Shown: positions 13,600 through 28,500 of the stretch, in pieces | Numbering within the stretch: position 1 is the first letter of the stretch | Layout: each line of letters opens with the position of its first letter | Assembly (NCBI GenBank): GCA_013396655.1 | Contig: WBMV01005161.1 | Span: 1 to 64,000, forward strand | DNA: 64,000 bases | Source: Campylorhamphus procurvoides | Lineage: Eukaryota; Chordata; Aves; Passeriformes; Dendrocolaptidae | Direction of reading: 5' to 3' | Translations under genes and position numbers: made by a program | Notes under the pieces: model-generated | Told to the model about the DNA's origin: nothing | The model's input: only the letters and a program-made list of their open reading frames with translations | Databases searched by the model: none

Positions 13600-16500
13600 C
13601 TGTAAGTGGCATTAGGGGAAAAAAAACAAAAAACAAAACATGAGCTTGTGTATTCAAAATACAGGTCATCAAACAATAAATAAAACCTTCATTTTCTGTG
13701 GTTGTTTTTTATTCACATTTCTAAACATTTAGGTAAGGCCAAAAAATGAGGTTCTGACTGCTCAGGGACACTGAAAACAAAGTATCTTTATACATTACTG
13801 TAGACTTCTTAAGTTACTTTTTGATATTCCAAGTTCCTATACTGATTTTGCTCTTTCCACTGCAAGCTGCAACATTCATTGCTGAACATTCAGATGCTGG
13901 AACATCTGAGCTAATTCCTATTGCATCACTTAGCACTTGAAGGAAAACTCATTATTTCTTTTGGTGCTTTGAAATTCTGAGGCAGAAGGCAACACTGAGG
14001 TCATGGAAAACAATTGTGTCACTGGAAGCAGAATGTCCCATACCCTTATGGGAGTGTCTTGGGCATATTTGGAAAACTGCATTGTAAATAAAGCACACAA
14101 ACAGTGCCATGGAATTCTTACCTGCCAATCCTCCTGGGTAGCTCCTTCCATCATCAAGAGAGTCCCGTGATCAAGGGGGATTTTTAGTCTTTCTACATAA
14201 GTATAGTCTCCATTCTCTTCCTAAAAAGAAACAATAGCCACTGAAAAAGCAGAGAAGTGCATTTGTTAGAAAACCAGTCCCCTACAGCAGAGCTTAAGAA
14301 GCTATGAGGGGGCAGGAGGAAGGTCTTGCAAGATCAAGATGTCTAACTAAGCATTTCTGTATTTCATATAAAATCCAGGAGCCTAGCATTTTAAGGCTGA
14401 AAGAAGCCATTGTATCTCACTGCCTGTACAACACTAGCGAAGCTCAAGAAGTTCCTACATTTAGTGCAAAATTCTGGATCAAGACTGAAAAGCTTTGTAA
14501 ACATCCTCTCTTGTAAACAGTTCAGTGTGGAGACATTCTGCAGGAGCCACCCTGATTCCAACAGTTAACTACTTCATCAAAAATACACATCTTCCTGCTA
14601 TTCTGGATTTGTCTTGGCTGGGCCATTACATGCTGGTATTGTATTAGCTGCTGGATGAAGAGCTTTTCCTATCTAAAAGAAAATATATTAAAAAAAATCT
14701 CCTTTTCCTACCATACCTTGTAAAACAAGTTGTCTTAAATCGTATAAACAAGACTACTAAAAAAGCAGACAAATAATTTTCAACCTTTTGATATGTCTTT
14801 AGATTAAGTACAACTTTTTAAAATCTCAAATATAGCAAGTGGACATACAACACCACAGCAGTAGTGTCACACATGCCACATCAGTGGCAATTGCTTTGCA
14901 CTATCCTTTCCCATTTTAAATCAGACTAATACACTACTAAGTCAAATTGCTCAGGCAGTCTACTATGGCAACCCAGTTCTTTTTTGTCAATTATGACAGT
15001 AACTCCTCACGAAGTCATACTACATGTGACACAAACTACCTTCCACAATGCCACATGGGCAGGTGTTATAATGGTCTATGTAATCCTTTAATATTTCCTC
15101 ATTTTAGTCTTCAACAGCTGCAGAAAAAAACTGCTACACAACTTGAAAAACTTCCATTTAACACCATGCCTACTTAATGTTGGCACTTTAATTATTAATA
15201 TTGAAACGTGAATAGGAAAACCAGGATGCCCTCCAAACACAGAATGGCAGTATGTTTCTTACCATTTATAGATCTCTATCACTAACTTAGAAAGCTGGCT
15301 AGGAAGAATGGAAAGCAACTCCCTGAAATGAGGAATTCAGCAGTTTCAGATAAGAAATCACCTGCAAAATACAGGGATGATTTTGGAGAGACAGGGAGTT
15401 AAGAGAAATATTTTCATTAACGTTGAAAGGAAAGGGACTTGAAGTCTTTTATTTTTAAGTTACAGAAAGCCATAGATAGCTTGAAAGTATAAATTGGATA
15501 ACAAAAAGAGTACAACAGGTTCTCAGGCTCTACACTATACAAGTACAGGGTTAACCTTTTTCAGAGTACACTGCATATAGCAAATATCCTGAATATGTAC
15601 TTGCTATTGCACCATTGCCTCTAGAATCAGAGATACTTCGGGTTTTTTTCCAAAGAGATCACCAAATCAGTTATTTGTTCTTGAAAAAAACCAAGAGGTT
15701 AGAAATACACAATTCCTACAAAATTATGAGAACAAATAACTAGGCCAGGTATGAGCTGCTAAAGCATTACAGTGTTCCTGTAAGAGACAATACATCCTAG
15801 ACAGCTATTGAACAAATGCTTTGGATTTTTTTGTTTCTAATTAGTTGGACAGTATTTTCTCTTCCAGTTTCTTATAATGGTCAGTGGACTCCTAAATCAC
15901 ACTTGCTGATAGTTTAGGAAGAGACAATGCTCAATTATTTCAGACTCAGCTGAAGGTGGCAATTACTCCAGACTACAAAACCTGTTACTACAGAAGTAGC
16001 ATTTGTTGCATCTGTCATGTAAAATGAAATTGTACTTTGTGGGGATATAAGATGAAAGGTCACAAGTTATGTCACTTGTAACAGAAGCAGATCACAAAGA
16101 AACTGAAAACGATACAGGACAACTGAGACTGGGAAAATTGAATTACCACAGTAAGATTTAAGGTTGAGGTACAGGTATAGCTACCTCACACCGACAGAAG
16201 TCCCACATTTCTGAAACAGAAATAAATGTTAGCAAGTCTCAAGACTTGAGCTGTATGTTGAATCATTCAGAAAAACTAACTGCATAAACCCAACAATTAT
16301 AAGAAAACATCAACTGGTCATAAAAGGGCAGATACAGTCTTTCGAGAGACATTAAAAAGACCCAACAGCTCTCATCCAACACAATGGTTTTACAAACCTC
16401 CCATTTTCAAAAATCCTAAGTTCCTTGAAGCTTAATTGTCCATGGCCCACCTTTATGCACATTTGTCTTTTAAAAAGATCATAGCTTGCTGAAAAGCTCA

Positions 16501-19500
16501 AAATAATGAGGTAAAGTAACAATTACTGGGAAAATTATGTCCTACACTAAAATAGAAATTGATTTTCAGAAAAACAACTGGGAGTGTGTTTATTAAAAAG
16601 ATGCAGATAGAAGGAAGACTGCAAATCTAAAATGTGAAAGAGTTTGGTTGGGATCAAGTCAGTTCCCAACAATAAAAAGCATCACTCGACGTGACTATTT
16701 ATTTGCACCACTGTCACTTTCTGTTCATGTCTGAGATTAGAAGTCCCCATGTGACAGAACAAGGCTATTCAATACTGCTAGTGAAACTGGAAGCACTCAC
16801 TGGCTGTCCACTCCAAATTTCTGCATTTCTTGGGGATCTCTCAGGGCTCAAGGTTGTGCCAGTGGCTTTAAGCTCACTAAATCTCTGGAATCAAGGAGAG
16901 CTGAAGGCACTCAGAATCATCTTTCATATGCCCTCTTTGCAAAGACAATGCAAAACTTGTTTTTAAGCTTCCATAATTATTAGCCATTTATCTCACTCTA
17001 TTAAAAGTAAGGTGTAATGCCAAAACACATTTTCTTAACTTCAGCAAAAACAAGGAAAAAATTTCAAGAATAGGTATTATAAACATGACTGCTAATGAAA
17101 AGCAGAGAAATACCATCACATGGCTGTTTTCTGTTTCAGAAGATTACATCATTTCACTTTGTGGATGGACAACAGTGGACTTATTTTTATCTCTTGCTCA
17201 TCTTGATAAAAAAGGAATTCTGCTAAGATAAATGACTTAGGAGAAAACATCCTTTTGGCTTAGAAAAGTCAGCATGTTAAAAGCAGCAGTTACTTTCTGT
17301 TTTAAATGGGGCATCTCTGAGCTTTGTTTTACTTAGAAAAAGAGATTTTTAAGTCAATTGGTTTTCGTAAGCCAGTGAATTAGACAAAAAGATTTACCCT
17401 CTTACATGTCATTACTAACATTGTCAAACAAAGTTCATTTTAGAACTTTTATCCCCAGAGCTGATGTCAGATACACAGAAAACTCAGCTGAGTTTCAGAG
17501 GTCAAGAAGTTTATGAAGCAAATGGGCTCTGCATAGTATGGAAGCCTCTTCTATTATAAGGAAAAGTAAATAGAAACATCCTGTAGAATAAAGTATAAAT
17601 AATAATGCAGTTATACAGGCAACTGATGAAAAACCATTTTCAATGGCTAAGTCTGCATGGAGAATGCTGGCTCCTAGTCCTTTGCTTCACCTATTTACCT
17701 ATTACCAAGAGAATTACCCTTACAAAACTTCGAGTCTCATATTTTTCTGACTTCATCTTGCTTGTATCCCTTTTTTCCAGTTTACTCCTCTACCACCAGC
17801 TGTGTAAATACCCTCCTCCACAACAAACCAGTCTCATCTATCAATACTTCTCTCATTTTTATCTGTTTATTCTCCCTATTTCTGATGAAGTCCTCACTGT
17901 AGTTCTTTTCTTTATGCATTAAGTTATAATGAATGTCAGTTACATCGCCCTTTCCTCACAATACACAGGCCTATCCTCAAGTCTTTCTGCTCTAAAGCAC
18001 TCCCATTTTCCTCGCTCCCTGTCTACGGCTTCTCAGGTCCTGTCAACACTGGTGGACACCACCTCCTTCTCCTCTGCAGCCACTGTTGTCCCCAAGCCTC
18101 CTTCATGCCAATCTAAAAGTTCAATCCTCCTCATCTGAATCTCTTTCCACTGTGCTCCACATAATCCCATGTTCGTCTTCAATTAGGCCTGTCAGGCCTG
18201 TTTCCAAAAGTACTTGGGAGATCTTTACCTGCTGCTACAACAGCTACTCAAGTACAGAAGAAAAGGACCATGGTTTAATGATTCATTTGAAGGACAGACC
18301 CATATGAAGGCTGATTCTTAGAACACCACAAACATCCTGCTATTATCTAACATAAACATGAAGCTCCCTCTCTTCCCAGTACCCATCGGTTTCCTTGGTT
18401 ACAGATGGAAGAAGAGCAAGCTGACGACTGGCTTTCTAACTCATTCCACAGCAGTTCACTGGAAAACAGCACTCAGTTGATCCTTATGGCACCTGGACCT
18501 CTGCCACAGAGCACCTTCCAGTAGAATGTGGGAGCTCAGTGGGACGTTTAGTACCACCCTTCACTGCTGAACTAACATTTCACACTCAGCATCCAGGAGG
18601 ACCTAATCACATAACCTGACATTGTCTCAGAGTTGAGCAATGACAATAGTAAAAAATGGTAGGGAGACTGTATTGGAAAGACCCGTGTAACAGAGTGAAA
18701 TCAATTCCTCTCAGGTAGGAGGATGAAGTCATGTACAAGTGGGACTGGGGGCTTGTGACTATGTGGAGAATGGGAGCAGGTCACAGCGCTACAGGAGTGA
18801 CACTTATGCTGCAGACAAGCATGAGAGAACTTGGTGACTAAACAGTAGCATTGTATGAACTGTACATGAATCACAGCTCTAAAGTAAAGTGTTTGTCTCC
18901 TGGTTTTGGTGTAGGCAGAGCTACAACGATGGTGGGGAAGAAGGAAGCAAGAGGTAAGTTAAAGTAATTTACTGTAACTAGAAGAAACCAGATCACTATA
19001 GACTTTGAACTACCAAAAGAAACCAGATCACTGTAGACTTTGAACTACCAAACAGGCATCCAAAAAACCCTAGAAACCATTTAAAACAAAGGAAAAATAT
19101 CAGCTGTAATCACATAACTGCATAATAAACAGCAAAGGCTGTGTTTAGAAGAAAAAATGCTTAAAAAGAAAAATTCCTGCAGGAAAAATAAAACAGTTTC
19201 TGGCATCGTGTTAATTCCCATGAAAAGTCTCCTTATTCCAGTGGGGAATTTACACTTGAAATGTACTTTTGCTATTTTTACGTGCACTGGGCTAAAATCC
19301 CAGTAAGAATTATTTCTACTTATGTGCAAGGGAAGCTTGTTTAAGCAGATTCAATAGGCTATGCATGTCTCTACACTACTTTACCTTTTATTATATGATG
19401 AACACCTACTGATCCAGTACAGTAGTCACCAAAAAGAAAAACAGAGGACTGAACTTTCCTTCCCTTCACCCTAGAACAATTTTCAGGAAAAAAAGATTAC

Positions 19501-22500
19501 CACCTGCACCTAAGTAACCTTTTTTTATGTTTCATTTTTGACAAGGAAGAAAAGATTTCATTGTGTGACTGTTTCAGAGTGGCTTATATAAATGCCAACA
19601 AATTACTACAAGACAAATGTCAAAATTCACATAAACATACAGAAAAGAAACAACCCACCAACACTATTAGCTGTCTTTTCAGTTAGAGAAACAGAATTTT
19701 ATTCAGCAGTAAGTTCACCCACATTTCAAGATATAATCTAGAAAATATTTGTAGAGATACCAACATGAACTGAAGTCTCTGTAGGCTCTGATCTTGTAGT
19801 CTTCAAGAGCCCTTCAAGATGAGACCTCACTTGTGGTACATACTGTTTTGTACACAGTGCATGATCCCACATAGGCAACTACTTCTTTTTTTCCTCCAGT
19901 ACCATTTATCCAGTGATATTGCACCACAGCATTTCTCATCTTGTATGTTCATTATATCTTTCAAATCAAAATACTTTAAAGGGCTTACAAGAACAGAGGG
20001 AAATGAAGACCTTTGAAACCCTAGAATCTGAAATAGTAGAATGTTGTCCCTCAGAGAGGATTAATTTTTGGAGGAAAAGTATTTATTTTCTATCCTCAGC
20101 AAAAACTAACTCTAGGAAACCCAATGTCCTGATACTGGCAGATGACAAAGTGCCTGTGATGAATGTTAATCTGAATTCCTTTTCCCTAAACTACGTTCCT
20201 CTTTCTGTAACTTGCTTTTGAACAAAGTAATGATCCAACTTCAAGTATCTATAATCAGTTTTAACTTTCTCTTAATGAAAGAGACAATGCTACAGTACAA
20301 TAGAGTATGAACATTACTTCTTTGGTGGTACAGCCTGAAAGGTAGTAATTTCCATTAGAGCCTCTTGAAACTCCCACTTGGCAAAGCACCTAGCGTCATA
20401 GGATGCTCTCAGAAAACTGCAGGCTTTGGCACAGTGCAAATATGTAATGTGTGCCATGTAATAATTAAGTACAAGTTCCCTTAGGCACAGGATGCACTTA
20501 ATAGCAACTTATTTGAAGATCACTGTACACATAGGGATTTGACCTTAGGAACAGGTATGTCACACTTGCAAAAGCAATACACTTCAGAGGTAACAAGACT
20601 CAGTTAGTCAGAAATATCCTTTCAAAGGTGCTGAAGAAAAAAAATTAGGAGAGCTTGAGGGATACATCTACAGAAAATCATCCACTTCAGGAAGAAACAG
20701 AAAGAAATACAGTAGAGATCAAACAAGGCAGCCAAGTACGAATGGCACAGACTGAATTTCTCCCTTTGTTCACAGTGTGGATCTTTTCAGAAAACAGACA
20801 AAAAAGACATCTTACTCAGGAAGTCAGATGGATTTTTAAGAGGGAACCTGAAAAGTTCATATTAAAATCTAAATGGCTTTTATTCTGATCCATCGATGGG
20901 GAAGACCAGCACTTCTAGAAATTAATCCAAGCACCATTTACAGTTTCCCAGAAGAATGAACTTTCCAGCTGACATTTTGTCATCAGCACAGCATAGAGAA
21001 TACTTACTCATGCTATGCTCACTGACATAATGCACTGGTTATGTGATCTCATGCTCAGGAACCGAGATAAAATTCACTTCAGATAACAAAAAATTTACAA
21101 ATTAGAAAACTAGTGAAAAATACAAACTATTTATTTGTTTTCTGGTTCAATTTCTGACTTTTGATGTTCACCACTAGGTGATCAAAGGTGACTCTTGATG
21201 GGCAGACTTCAGTATGTCAGCACAGTTTTCCAGTAGGCTGATAATCATCACCTCTGCTTTTTGTATTACTTATTCATAATAAATAGCAACATAAGCAGAC
21301 AGCAAACTTCTTCCTGAAGTTCTCAAGACTACACAAGCAGAAAATACTTCTGAACACAGGACACCCTAAAATAAGGCTTATATTCTCAACACAGGTAAAT
21401 CTTTTACCTGGATAAATACAAACTGCAAAGTTTAATTTGGCTTGTAAACACAGTATTCCAAAGCACAGTGTTTTATCTAGAAAGAGGATTCACTATTGAA
21501 TTCCAAACAACCTCCTGAAAGGATATTCCACACATGCCTTCTTATCAAACTAAGGATCTCAGTTTAGTCTGTGAAGTATGATGTGACAGTTTCCAAGGTA
21601 TTTTATACAAAACAAATGAGCTCCTTCCCTTTGTTCACTGGCCCTCAATCTGAACACACATACCAAAAAGCAAATATTGTTAAGCAGATTTTTACTTAAA
21701 AGAGCAGTCAGAACTACTCATCATCCCACATTATGCTTTACATAATATCGCCCTAAGTTTAAGAAAATAGTACCAACTCTGATTCATTTGCATAGAGTAA
21801 GTCCATTCCAGCAACACTGATCTCCTTTTAAACACCAGGAAAGGCCCTTATTCAGGCCAAAAGGTGTCCCGGTTGCAATTTCACTGCAGCACATTATTAG
21901 AGTGGTCCCACCCCCATTCTCAGGATGCCACATTCTGCGCAATGAATTTCTTTATCCATACACTTATTCCACAGAACTTTACAGTTCTGCTTTAAAGTTC
22001 TGCTTTCATTAACTATAAAATGCTTTAATAATTAAGTTCTCTAAACAGGGGGAAAACAATAAACATATTAGTAACTATAAGACCCCCTCAGTGATATAAA
22101 CACTCACAGGGGAAGGTTTCTTCCTCATCTCAAATGTTCGAGTAGCACCAAAGCTGAGTGAGGCAATGGCAGGATTTTTTCCCAGCGATGGTTCATCATC
22201 ACTGTGCCAGTCCACACTATCCTTCTCATTTCGGTAGAGGTTGCAGAGAAGAGAGTTGAAGGTGTAGCCAGTGAACTCTTCGATGCGCTCCTTCAGCATG
22301 GTTAGCAGAGGATGCCACTGCAAACAAGGCAGAGGGGAAGGGTAAATGCCATGAAAGCAGCCCAGTGGCAGGTAATATAAGGCACAAAATGAAACCTACT
22401 AAGAAACAGAATACTGCACTTGAATCACAATAAACTTAAAATCAAACAAATGACTCACAACAATTCTGATTACATTTTTAGCAAAGTGGAGGGACGTGCT

Positions 22501-25500
22501 TTCTACGAAATATGCATATGTTACCCACCACTCAATACTAAATTATCTCTTGAAACCCTGAAGCCAGGCTGCCTTTCATACTAATGCAATCAGGGACTAA
22601 ACCACATGCTCTCAATTGCCTGCAGCTGTTGACAAAGAACAAGAGGGAATGGTTGGCCTAATGTGGCCCCCTGTCCCCGCTCTGTCAGCACAGCTTGTTG
22701 AGTTCAACTCATCACCTCTTGGGGTTTTGACTTCAACATTTTAACTTTTTGGTGGGTCACAAAACCAATGTCACTGGCCAGAATTTCATCCTTCCCGTTG
22801 CTAACATCTTGCTGAATCCACAGCCCAGGGCAGCTCTGCACATTCCATTACAATTGAGTCCAGTTATTTAATGTTATAGACTTACATCATGACTTTCATC
22901 TGTCAGAATGCTTTTACAAACTACACAAGTACATAAAGAAAAAAAAAAAAAGCCACGGCAATGTAGGCCAGAATTTTTGTGCATTATATAAGAAGAAACA
23001 GAGATCAAGAGAGGATAAAGAGCTATTTTCTAGTATCCAGCTCTAATAATCACAGCTGCACTACCTTACCTTCTTTCCAAGCTCACCCATGTTTAAGGGG
23101 TATTTAACTTACTGGTTACGCTGCAGGAGCCTCCCCATACCATCTTTCTCTACTGGAGTATTTCTTACTAAGTCATCCCTTAAAGGATTAAGAATCATGC
23201 GAATCATTGATTGTACATAAACATAGCTTGCAGCTATGGGACATGTAGAGAAATCAGTAATACCAGGCGAAAAAGGCTTTGCTTGCAACTGGGCTGCCTG
23301 AATGTGCAGAAGAGTACAGCAAGAATTACTGAAAGGAATTTCAGTGACCAACTAGGACTAGACTTCTTCAATTCCTATCACAAAACTATGTATTCAAAAT
23401 ATTACCATATAGAGAATTTTGTAGTGGAAACCCCACTACAAACCTGCTGCAGTGGAAGGAATTTTGTTGAAACATTTTTGAGTCACCAACTATATCACTG
23501 CTTACAAAGAAACATTTTCTAATACCAAAATTCACTTAGGCATGAAGCACTGGATTATACCTAGCAGTGCTGCAATCACACCAGTTCTTATCAAACTAAA
23601 AAAGGAGGGACACACAAAGCTAATTACTCTTATAGATCAAGTGTTTAAGGCAGCAATTAGTTTTGGCCAAGCTGTGCAATAATTTACATTTTACAGACAG
23701 AACCCCTTTTCTACAGGTAAGGACTGCTTTTTACACTATCCACTGCTTATTCTAGGCTGCAGGTACATACAAAGCCAAGCAAAATGTCAGAGTGCCCGTG
23801 CACAGTCTACCCACATATCTGCCTATGGGCAACTTCCACCCAGGGAAGCGCTGGCTCCCAGCTATGCAAGTTTTCCAGTGAATCTCACTTTCTGCTTAAG
23901 TTGTCTTCTCTCAGTAAAAAGCCAAATTATTCAGAGATAAAAGACAGAATCAACATGCGTGACTGATTCAGGCCTTGTACTTTTTGGATGAGAAAAACAA
24001 GCCAGTGGCCCAATGAGCGCTAACTCTGAACTTTACGCAAGCTGAGATTAAAATGTGAATTCAGGGTATATGGGCTCTATCCAACCTCTGAGCACCAACG
24101 GCTTCCACAACAAGCAGTTCTGAACAGGACTTAAATCATTAGTGTAGAACAAAATGAGGGCAGTTCCAACCTCTAAAGCCACTCAGCTTCCAGATAAGTA
24201 AATTTAAACTAATATTTCACAAATTTGTACCAAAAAAATGCCTATTTCCCCCCACAACTTCTGTAGGCTGCAGTTTTTAGCTACAGTATTTTTGAGACTA
24301 CAAAGTCTTCACAACTCATCATGTTAAATAATGCCTTTCCAAATTTTCCCCAAGTGAGCTCTGCTAGGACATACACTACTTTGGCAGCAGTTCTGGGACT
24401 TGGGACACTTTTCTCTCACGCTATCCAGCCTTCAACAGTGACACCTAATTTACGGTTCAGAACACTGTAGCCTACTGCCAAGGAAATTTCAAACAAAGCA
24501 ATACAAGGAGACAGGCTGATAAGACAACAGGCTGGAACACAAAGAGGGAGAGAGGAAGAGACAGAGACAGAATGAATGCAAGCATGAACAAAATATCACT
24601 GAGTCACTAAGAAGGTTTTAAAGTCTTCCAAAACAGTATTGGAAGTTATCTCATACAACCAGGAGCTGCAGAGCAGACCAGCTGCATGTGTGAATATCAC
24701 AGCATTCACAGGAATCAAAATATGCCTAAACTCTCATTTAATCAGTACTGAATCTAAGTGTTTCTGAATGTAACTATTTCAGTATTTGATATTACTGTAT
24801 CTTTACAACAAAAAACTCCGTATGACTGTGTGAACTACAGTCTCTCATACAAAGATGCTTGGCATAAGTCACACAGAGCAATTCAGAGTTTCGTCCAAAG
24901 CTACAGTGACCCAAAAGCAGAACTTTAAACTCTAGAGTGGTAGCTTTCTTTTGGCAACATTTGGCAACTAAATCACGCTCCTCTCAGTCAACTCACTCAT
25001 AAAGTTTATTTTATAAAATTGTCCACAATCCAGCACAATCTCTTGCTGATCACAAATGAAATGCTAACAGATACTCTACATAAGAGTGAAGGATAGAGGG
25101 AGTTTTCATCTCTTGATCTCTGCAAAGGATTTCTCTGCAGACAGTTAATAAAAGGAAACCATAAACATATACATACATTTGGATTTGGCTGCATTGTTAT
25201 CCTGGAGTATGTGTAAGGAAGTTCCCCGTACCAGGACGTAAGCCGTGGTTCCTCAAAAGATACTTCTGAAAAAAACAGGAAGACTTTCTCAGTTCCTTAA
25301 CAAAGGGTTTGAAAATGGAAAGATGATGCAATTCTGCCAAGAAACTTGATCAAAGAGATTGTCCATTCACCTAAAGTTAAAAAGCAGCCCCTAAAATTCC
25401 TCAGCTTTAAGTAATGAACTCAAATGAAGGAATGAAATTATTCAAAATCAGGCATGTCTCTCCAGGAGGAATTACCTTGCCAAAATCTTGGAACCACATT

Positions 25501-28500
25501 AATTTTCTTACCACTATGCCAGAAAGGGCAAGAACTGGATGAGTTAGAGACAGCAAAATGAAACTCAAATTTTATTTATAATTCTGGCTTGTTTTATATT
25601 CTCCTGGTTCCAGTGCCCAATATGCTAGCATAAGTTGCAAGATGCAGATGGACCCACTGGAAAGAGTGAAGTGGAAAGGACATAGTAGTATCAATAGGAC
25701 ATGACAGAAGCAGAATGTAGCAAGGCTGGACACAAGTAATATTTTGCCAAATACGTGTGTGTCCTGTGGTGTAACACAAACATAAACTTAAAAATACTTT
25801 CAACTTCTGAAAAGACAAACTTGGTAACTATTTCTCATGCTTGACAGGTAACATTTTCCACTGTACTGTACCTTTATTGCAAGCCAAGAAACACACAGGT
25901 TGAAGACACTTTCCAGCCTCATAACTACTCTGATACATTATCTTACATCCATTCATGATCTTAAGCAAAATTTAGCTAGAACAGGTGCCCCTTAGTGAAC
26001 AAATCCAGAATAGCAGTCTCTTCTCTTACCACATACTGGAACTAATAAGCAAAGACATGGGAAAAGGAACATGTTCTGCTTGGATTTTAAGTGAAAGCGG
26101 CAAAAAATGTACCTCATGACAGAAACGTCAAACAGCACCATTTCTGTAGCACCACTGGGAGACTACATGAAGGGATGGTGACCAGACTTAATCTTGAAAA
26201 AATAGTGACAAAAAGAACTGGAGATGACAGAGGAGGCAGTAAAATTCAACCATTTTTAAGACAGGCAAGTTTAATTTGGGAAGATTTCATTTAATTAGCA
26301 ATAATAACAAGGTGATAGAGACCGAAAAATAAGCAGCACAATATTCCTCAGATATGCACAGAAAACCTGCAAGGAAATTTTAAGGAGTTGCAATACAGAA
26401 ACTAAAAGCAGTTATAAACAATACACAGATTTTGTTATGGAAGTGATCTGGGAATGACCTGAAAAGCTGATCTAGACAATCCTTACCGTGCCTGATATGA
26501 GTTCGCTGACCCCAGGGTATGTCTTGGAGGAGTTGTTCAAACATCCAGTCTGCCTGTTCTGAGTCAATAAAGCCAGGAATCAAATTAATCCTAAGGCCGA
26601 AAAAGATAAAGAAAAGATGGAAAGAATATACTTTTGTATATTTGTTTTGTTAAAATATTTTCATTTCCAGGATTCCTACAGCAGGTAAAAAAATGGCTGT
26701 AATGCATCAGATCAAAAGTCAAAGTCCAGTATCCTGTTTCTGACCATAGACAAACGGAGGTGTGAAGAAAAGAAAAGCTCCTGTTGAGTCTTCCCCTCAC
26801 CAAACACGTAAAGTTGCTTTTCAAAACTTACAAAAATACGACCCAAACAATACACCATGAACGACAGAAGTGGCAATATACGGTGAAAAATGACATCCTT
26901 TTGCTTGTTATTAACTTCACATCTGATAAATCAGATAGCCCTGATTATGGTAATGCAATCAACAAAAGTAAATAACCGCCCTTTATTCACCACGTCAGAA
27001 TTTGATAGCCCTTTATCCCTGCTGCCATTCTATTCTCCTTATCCAAGCACAAGAGCCCTACAGTATTAAATCTCTCCTATTTTTTTATTTCTATATGTAG
27101 ATTTAGTATTTTGACTATACTAACAGTCATTCCAGAACTACAACCACTGTGGTGGGCTGCAGAGTAGGAATGCTACTCACAGCAGTTTACTCTCACAAGT
27201 ATTCTATGCTCCAAGGATGTCACAATAAGAATATATAGTAAAGGTGCAAAAAAGATGCAAAATCTGATTATTCATTTTCCAGAAAAATATACATTCCATC
27301 ATCATATTATGAAAACACACTCCAGTAAATGCAGAATAACCCCGTTGGCTGCGTATCTTGCCTCCTTCTAGCTGATCAAAGCATTTACTTTTCAAAATGC
27401 TTTAAAAATTTATTTGTGGCTTTCGAAGAAACTAAGATAAGGGGATAAGAATAAAATAATACAATAATAAAAAGAAATTAACTGAAATAAATGCACAAAA
27501 AATTACTATGTCCTCAGCATTTTTCCACTATTAATAAAAATCTATCAAATTCAGAAGAAAAAGATTAATACTGATACTGCATTTAAGTCAGTAAGAACAA
27601 GTAGCTTGTCTTTTGAAATACCCTGAGCTGAAATAATTAAGGCATGGCATACAAGCAAAAGAGACAATCCTAAAGTTACCAAACCTGTCTAAAGTTAAAT
27701 GCTTTTATAAGATTCATTTTAAAAAAGTACAATTTACAGCTAAAAGTTTTTGGCAGTTCTTACCTGTACAACACAGGCATCATGCACTTGCTAACACAGG
27801 AATATCAAACCAAATTTCTAGCAGAAACTTATTATGAATCATGAAACAAGTGGATAAACCCCCTTTTCCTTATTCCTGACTAGAACACCAGATGGAATAC
27901 CCACTACATGTCAAGAGCTTTATTTTCCTTCTCTTCAGTGCAGCTCAGAACTGTGTAAGTCTCTGCTACTTGATACTTAAAGTATTTCCAGAAGTACTCT
28001 AAACAAATGATACACAAGAAGGGCAGTGTACAGCTGCTAGAGGCAGAATCCTCTGCAGAGGCTGGACTTCAGAAAGCTGAGTATCACCACATCACTCTGC
28101 TAAAGCAAATAACTTCCAGCCACTTACCTAGAAATGCCAGTTGGTCCTTTGCTGAGCTCATACACACCAGGCTTGCTGAGGATGTGGAAAGGAAAAGAGC
28201 CATCAGAAAGACAAAAAACCAAGAAATCAGACTGAGCAGCACAGACTAGAACTGTTGCAGGTCTGGACTGGGGAAAGTTTTTTTAAAAAAGAAAATAAAA
28301 TTTGAAAAGGGAAGCAATGATGTCCTGGAGATAGAGGTCAGAGTAAGGCAGCAAGAAGTGCTGCAGAAGCAAGTAAGTGTGTGTACTTCCTGTCCCTCCT
28401 TTCACCAAAAACTCAATACACAGTTTTAGGTCTCTAGAGATAAATAAAACAGATGTCACAGGGAACCTAAAGAATACAACTGTACAAGATTGCACTCAGA

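Noticed and set aside
26380..26583. 67-codon ORF read as a separate small gene
   Set aside because: It is ALKBH3 coding exon 5 plus read-through into the intron past the GTAAGG donor.
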